DNA of 64,000 nucleotides from Virgibacillus_F flavescens (GTDB taxonomy: Bacteria > Bacillota > Bacilli > Bacillales > Amphibacillaceae): positions 3,100,001 to 3,164,000 of the forward strand of contig NZ_CP192260.1 in the NCBI RefSeq assembly GCF_050574275.1, given 5' to 3'. Position numbers and translations under genes: made by a program. This document shows, one piece after another, positions 60,900 through 64,000 of this stretch (positions are counted from its first letter, which is position 1; the number at the start of each line of letters is the position of its first letter). The notes beneath the pieces were generated by a model. It was not told the DNA's origin. It searched no databases and saw only the letters and a program-made list of their open reading frames with translations.

Positions 60900-61090
60900 T
60901 TAGATACGTAAGTTGATGTACTCCCGATACTGGATCCATAGATGAATGGAATCCTTTGCAAATAAAATACGTGTGCTGTTTTTTAGATGCGGGATCTGTT
61001 TCGATTTCACTATCGAATAAATGGTGTCCGTATAAACTCCAATATTATCCAAGATCACTTTCACTCTCCTCCTCGTCGTTCCATAAAAAT
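60900..61090 (-). pseudogene. decayed copy of the excisionase-like HTH gene
   Basis: The translation DTIYSIVKSKQIPHLK, TRILFAKDSIHLWIQYRE matches DTIYAMVKSKQIPHLK and RILFTKESIHLWIQDQE of the intact gene, but the N-terminal helix is replaced by unrelated sequence and there is no proper start. The match continues into the 5' leader (to about 61125) and the 3' hairpin ACGTATCATTAGATACGT. Confidence 0.75.
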
Positions 61091-61225
61091 AAACCCTTTT
61101 CTTAAAAATGAAAGTGAATTTTACCGTGATTCTGGAGTGTTTGTTATAAATAATACACTTAAAATTTTCTTCATGATAACTTTTTTTCAAGTTATTTATA
61201 CAACAATTGCAATAAACCTGCTTCA

Positions 61226-61999
61226 TTAGTTAAAGGCGTTTAAAACATATGCTATTAAAATAATCACTGCGATAGGAAGGAGTAATATTATAGTTTGATT
61301 TTTGTAAATAAAGGTTCCTATAGCATAAAAAATAAGGAGAAAATATGAAACATATATTAGTGCACTATTACTTAAAATTATTCCTATGAAGAATGCTATC
61401 CCGAATAAGAATGCTAAAGATATGAATACAAAATATTTGTTTAAAAATCTATTAGTAAAAGTTTTCTTACTTTGCCTCTCAACAATCAAAAATAAATTAG
61501 TTGCAGGTATTAATAATAGTATTATTACTGCATTCTCTGAGAATAGATAGTTACTTAAAAAACTAAAAATACCTGTAAACTGTAAATCAAGATATATATA
61601 TAATGTATCAATAAATAAGTAAATGGAGATTGGTCCTAAGAAATTTTTTTCTAGTCTCTTCTTAAATAATAAAAATATAGTAAATGTTAGAATCAGTGCA
61701 ATTGCATTAAAACCAAACATTGAAAAATGAATTGTTATAAATATTGCTAAAGTAGCTGCACCAAAAAAGTTTGTAGTGGATTCATTACCGCTATAAAGTA
61801 TTAAAAATACAATAATCAGAAACTGAACACCTTTTGTTGTATCGTTATGAATTTGAGAGTTGATTCCAACTAATATAACCAAAAATAAAAGATTAATTAC
61901 TTGTCGTAATATGCCTTTCTTCTCTAATAAAATTATCAGTCTTTCTATTGGAGTTCTTCCAAAGTCTTTGTTACCAAATTTTATTTCTTTCTCTTCCAA
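61226..61999 (-). CDS. hypothetical polytopic membrane protein
   Basis: 257 aa from TTG 61999, six bases after GGAAGGTGA. A short hydrophilic start (EEKEIKFGNKDFGRTPIERL), then seven or eight transmembrane segments with few polar residues, ending IAVIILIAYVLNAFN. Resembles O-antigen polymerase-like or permease-like membrane proteins by topology only. Not recognised. Confidence 0.6.
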   Translation of the reverse strand: MEEKEIKFGNKDFGRTPIERLIILLEKKGILRQVINLLFLVILVGINSQIHNDTTKGVQFLIIVFLILYSGNESTTNFFGAATLAIFITIHFSMFGFNAIALILTFTIFLLFKKRLEKNFLGPISIYLFIDTLYIYLDLQFTGIFSFLSNYLFSENAVIILLLIPATNLFLIVERQSKKTFTNRFLNKYFVFISLAFLFGIAFFIGIILSNSALIYVSYFLLIFYAIGTFIYKNQTIILLLPIAVIILIAYVLNAFN

Positions 62000-62529
62000 A
62001 TTAGGTCACCTTCCAAGATAATAAAAGCATTTTCCCTTATATTACAATAAAAGATACAGGTAACCAATGTTTTGTTTGAATAAACATCTATTATCTTTCC
62101 ATAAGGTCAACACGATACACAAAAAAACATATCAAACAGCTGAGTAGAATTAGATACCTAATTATGGTTCGAAATAGTTTTCAACAATAGGCACTTATAT
62201 GTGATAATGACCCAATCCTTATTATAGAATCGCCCTTTAATTGAAGACTTGATTTCAATATAAATTTAAATGGACTGACCTCCCCATCCCTCCTGTGTCC
62301 GTTCAAGGCAATTTATTCAAATTCCTAATCGATGACCAATCGAAGGTTCCGATCGATACCATGAACATAACACAAATACGCGCTACCGTTGGGATTTGAA
62401 CCACTAATATTACTCACCTGCGACAAACGTAGATTATCTGCCTCGTCCTCCAGATTTCGCGTTCATTCTCGATTCTTATTTTCTCCTTTAACCAATTAAA
62501 GGCTGACGTGTCATCCGATGCATGAGTTT
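62000..62529. other. gene-poor stretch with decayed coding sequence
   Basis: No intact gene. On the minus strand two open fragments overlap: 62414-62520 (SDDTSAFNWLKEKIRIENER) and 62325-62462 (LEDEADNLRLSQVSNISGSN, YLCYVHGIDRNLRLVID). They could be one gene interrupted by a frameshift. A tRNA-like T-arm word at about 62390 lies inside this and is probably accidental. Confidence 0.35.
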
Positions 62530-62976
62530 TTACTTTTGCAGCCTCAAACTATATGCCTTATTAATAAAATTTGTTATTAGCTCTAAGTTGTCTACCCATT
62601 CTAATCTAATGTACACTTCGCCCGGAGTAGGTCTAGTCCCATCAGATTTTCCGTATGAATGTCCTAACAAATCATCTATCTCCTTTTGCATTTCTCTAGC
62701 AGTTTCCGTATGCAGTTTTTTTCCTAGATGAAGGACAAAGCACACCTTTCTCGCAGATGTTAAAGTTGCGAATTTGAATGATCCTCTCTTACTTACATAC
62801 CCTACACAATCTGTGCGAATCCCATTATTATATCTTTCATGATAGTCTTCAACTTCATCTTTATATAAACATTCTTTGTAAAGATACTCGTCTATCTTTT
62901 TTGCTAAAAACCTAGCATTCCCCGGTTTAAACAAACTAAAATAATAGTCTTTTGATTTTCCAGTGTGTATCCCCAT
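62530..62976 (-). CDS. hypothetical protein (DUF5655-like)
   Basis: 148 aa, ATG behind TTGGGGTGAAAAA. The C-terminal part (FKFATLTSARKVCFVLHLGK, KLHTETAREMQKEIDDLLG, VYIRLEWVDNLELITNFINK) resembles DUF5655 proteins, often called predicted transport proteins, found in restriction/defence neighbourhoods. No membrane segment. Assignment is weak. Confidence 0.5.
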   Translation of the reverse strand: MGIHTGKSKDYYFSLFKPGNARFLAKKIDEYLYKECLYKDEVEDYHERYNNGIRTDCVGYVSKRGSFKFATLTSARKVCFVLHLGKKLHTETAREMQKEIDDLLGHSYGKSDGTRPTPGEVYIRLEWVDNLELITNFINKAYSLRLQK

Positions 62977-63060
62977 TTTTTCACCCCAATAAAGGAATTT
63001 GATACATGGTTACATCTTCTATTTGTATGGTAAAAGCTTTTCAAGTGTCAGACAAATGAA

Positions 63061-63444
63061 TTATTCCCTAACTAAACTTACATCCCTATTTTTTCGATCC
63101 CTTACTTCTTCCATCTTTGCAAAATAAGTGTCTTCTAAATCAACCTCAAAGTAGTTAGCGAATTTAGTTATATATGCAAGACAGTTAGCTAACTCTTTTC
63201 CAAGATCTTCACTGATAGAATCCATCGCAATTTCAAATGCCTTTTCCTCATCCATACCTTCATTAATATATGTGTTAGTCATATTGAAGCCTTTTCGTAA
63301 TTCCTCTGTTACTTCGGCAACTTCGGTTGTTAGACGCATGTAGTTGCCTAATAGAGCGGATTTTGTTTGTTCTGAGCTACCCTTATCCATATGCCAGTTC
63401 ATTTCTTGGTTGTATTGTTTGGCGAATGCTTGGATGTTTTTCAT
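63061..63444 (-). CDS. MazG-like nucleotide pyrophosphohydrolase
   Basis: 127 aa, ATG behind AAGGGTGACAAA. MazG-type helical bundle: LTTEVAEVTEELRKG gives the first E-x2-E-type metal-binding helix and EDLGKELANCLAYITKFANY the second (E-x3-D-like, with the Asp replaced by Asn/Cys region, so ligands are only partly canonical). It would hydrolyse non-canonical NTPs to NMP and PPi. Upstream is an ATPase gene in the same direction, 45 bases away. Confidence 0.7.
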   Translation of the reverse strand: MKNIQAFAKQYNQEMNWHMDKGSSEQTKSALLGNYMRLTTEVAEVTEELRKGFNMTNTYINEGMDEEKAFEIAMDSISEDLGKELANCLAYITKFANYFEVDLEDTYFAKMEEVRDRKNRDVSLVRE

Positions 63445-63489
63445 TTTGTCACCCTTAATAACTTAGTGAATAGACCAATGTTTATGTGT

Positions 63490-64000
63490 TTATTTTGCAT
63501 AGAAGATACTATCAAGCTCCACATTTGCTTGTATATCTTCATTTTTAAATCTTTCTTGACTGCTTAACATTAAAATTCCTCTTCTAAAGATATATTGATT
63601 GCTAATAACTGTATCAAATTCAGCTTGAATAGACTTATCTTTAATACCTGTTAGACAGAACAATTGTGTATTTGTCATTTTCGCCAAATCAATATAAGGC
63701 TTTACAACGTGATCTGAGCTTGCTTCACCGAATGGATTATCCACAATTATGAACTTAGTAGAAGTTTCTTTGGAAAAACGTCTTTTACGTAAGTGGTTGT
63801 TGAATGCAATAAACATACACATTCTCGCGGACTGTTTTTCACCCCCACTCCAATCTGCTACTTCATCCCAAAAATGATCGTCGTATTTATTTAACAAAAA
63901 ATTTTCTGGTTTTACGACCTTTACGACACAACGATTTATATCTGCATAGCAATTGATTACATTTTTCATTGTCATCATCTTATCAAACAACACATCGAGT
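63490..64000 (-). CDS. SMC/RecN-like ATPase, C-terminal part
   Basis: At least 170 codons, open to the right edge. The signature WSGGEKQSARMCMFIAFN (ABC signature motif C) and Walker B FIIVDNPFGEASSDHV (with the D-loop region) mark the C-terminal half of an SMC/Rad50-type ATPase. The remainder including Walker A and coiled coils must lie beyond 64000. Similar ATPases occur in Wadjet-like and other defence systems and in DNA repair; which is not decidable. Followed by the MazG-like gene. Confidence 0.8.
   Translation of the reverse strand, partial: LDVLFDKMMTMKNVINCYADINRCVVKVVKPENFLLNKYDDHFWDEVADWSGGEKQSARMCMFIAFNNHLRKRRFSKETSTKFIIVDNPFGEASSDHVVKPYIDLAKMTNTQLFCLTGIKDKSIQAEFDTVISNQYIFRRGILMLSSQERFKNEDIQANVELDSIFYAK

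Noticed and set aside
60900..61226. 108-codon ORF containing the HTH copy
   Set aside because: The upstream part is non-coding leader sequence; only the last 50 codons correspond to the decayed excisionase gene.
62370..62410. tRNA-like word (GGTTCAAATCCC on the minus strand)
   Set aside because: The T-stem does not pair beyond two base pairs, no D or anticodon arms fit, and the same bases lie in a protein-like remnant.
1..64000. CRISPR array, rRNA, insertion sequence with transposase
   Set aside because: No regularly spaced repeats, no rRNA-like sequence and no transposase motifs were found; mobile traces are limited to the replication module, HNH endonuclease and excisionase copies.

Overview
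The window looks like a chromosome segment of a low-G+C Gram-positive Bacillaceae (Bacillus, Oceanobacillus or Virgibacillus type). The reasons are strong GGAGG ribosome binding sites, frequent TTG/GTG starts, a T-box leader, a recognisable sigY-yxlCDEFG operon, a YfiY/YfiZ/YfhA-type siderophore uptake operon behind Fur boxes, ECF sigma/anti-sigma pairs and lipobox lipoproteins. No rRNA, convincing tRNA or CRISPR array was seen. The species assignment is inference.

Layout. 0-8.9 kb: small metabolic and accessory genes (DinB-like, peptidase E-like, Eis-like acetyltransferase, a T-box-controlled MFS transporter, dienelactone hydrolase, YdcF, GNATs, VOC), with palindromic intergenic repeats between them. 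9-13 kb: a YCII gene, a second near-identical peptidase E-like gene, a VOC protein and two membrane proteins. 12.8-17.1 kb: lipoproteins, an ECF sigma factor with its probable membrane anti-sigma, and a second ECF gene cut short before region 4. 17.2-24.5 kb: an M29 aminopeptidase, an AbrB/Doc toxin-antitoxin pair, a duplicated membrane protein flanking a TetR/MFS cassette, small membrane proteins and a nucleosidase. 24.7-28.5 kb: Fur-controlled siderophore uptake plus an FhuF-like reductase. 28.6-32 kb: a third S51-like protein, a serine hydrolase and small ORFs.

32.2-38.6 kb is an accessory island. It holds a two-ORF SIR2 locus that a single extra base in an A7 tract would turn into one protein of about 1,200 aa, then a G+C-richer phage-type replication module (excisionase-like HTH, DnaD-like, G39P-like loader, DnaB-like helicase). 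38.9-41.9 kb is the sigY operon. 42.2-47.4 kb contains a probable type I toxin/antisense RNA locus, SnoaL-like and YCII proteins, a PAS chemoreceptor and several decayed genes. 47.8-51.3 kb is a second accessory cluster: an HNH homing endonuclease, an ApeA-like HEPN defence gene broken by one base in an A7 tract, and a trypsin-like protease. 51.5-64 kb carries a serine hydrolase, PadR/DUF2812, lipoproteins, a GNAT behind a possible leader-peptide attenuator, an SF1 helicase fused to a PD-(D/E)XK-type domain, a MazG-like protein and the C-terminus of an SMC-like ATPase running off the right edge.

How the genes relate. Two probable anti-phage loci (SIR2 and ApeA) are each interrupted exactly at a run of seven A. 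This could reflect phase variation, transcriptional slippage, recent inactivation or a homopolymer sequencing error, and it is the observation most worth testing. A second unexplained pattern is a conserved promoter-like module (ATTCnGAAT followed by an extended -10) in front of four separate transcription units in the first 17 kb, three of which encode peptidase-like proteins.
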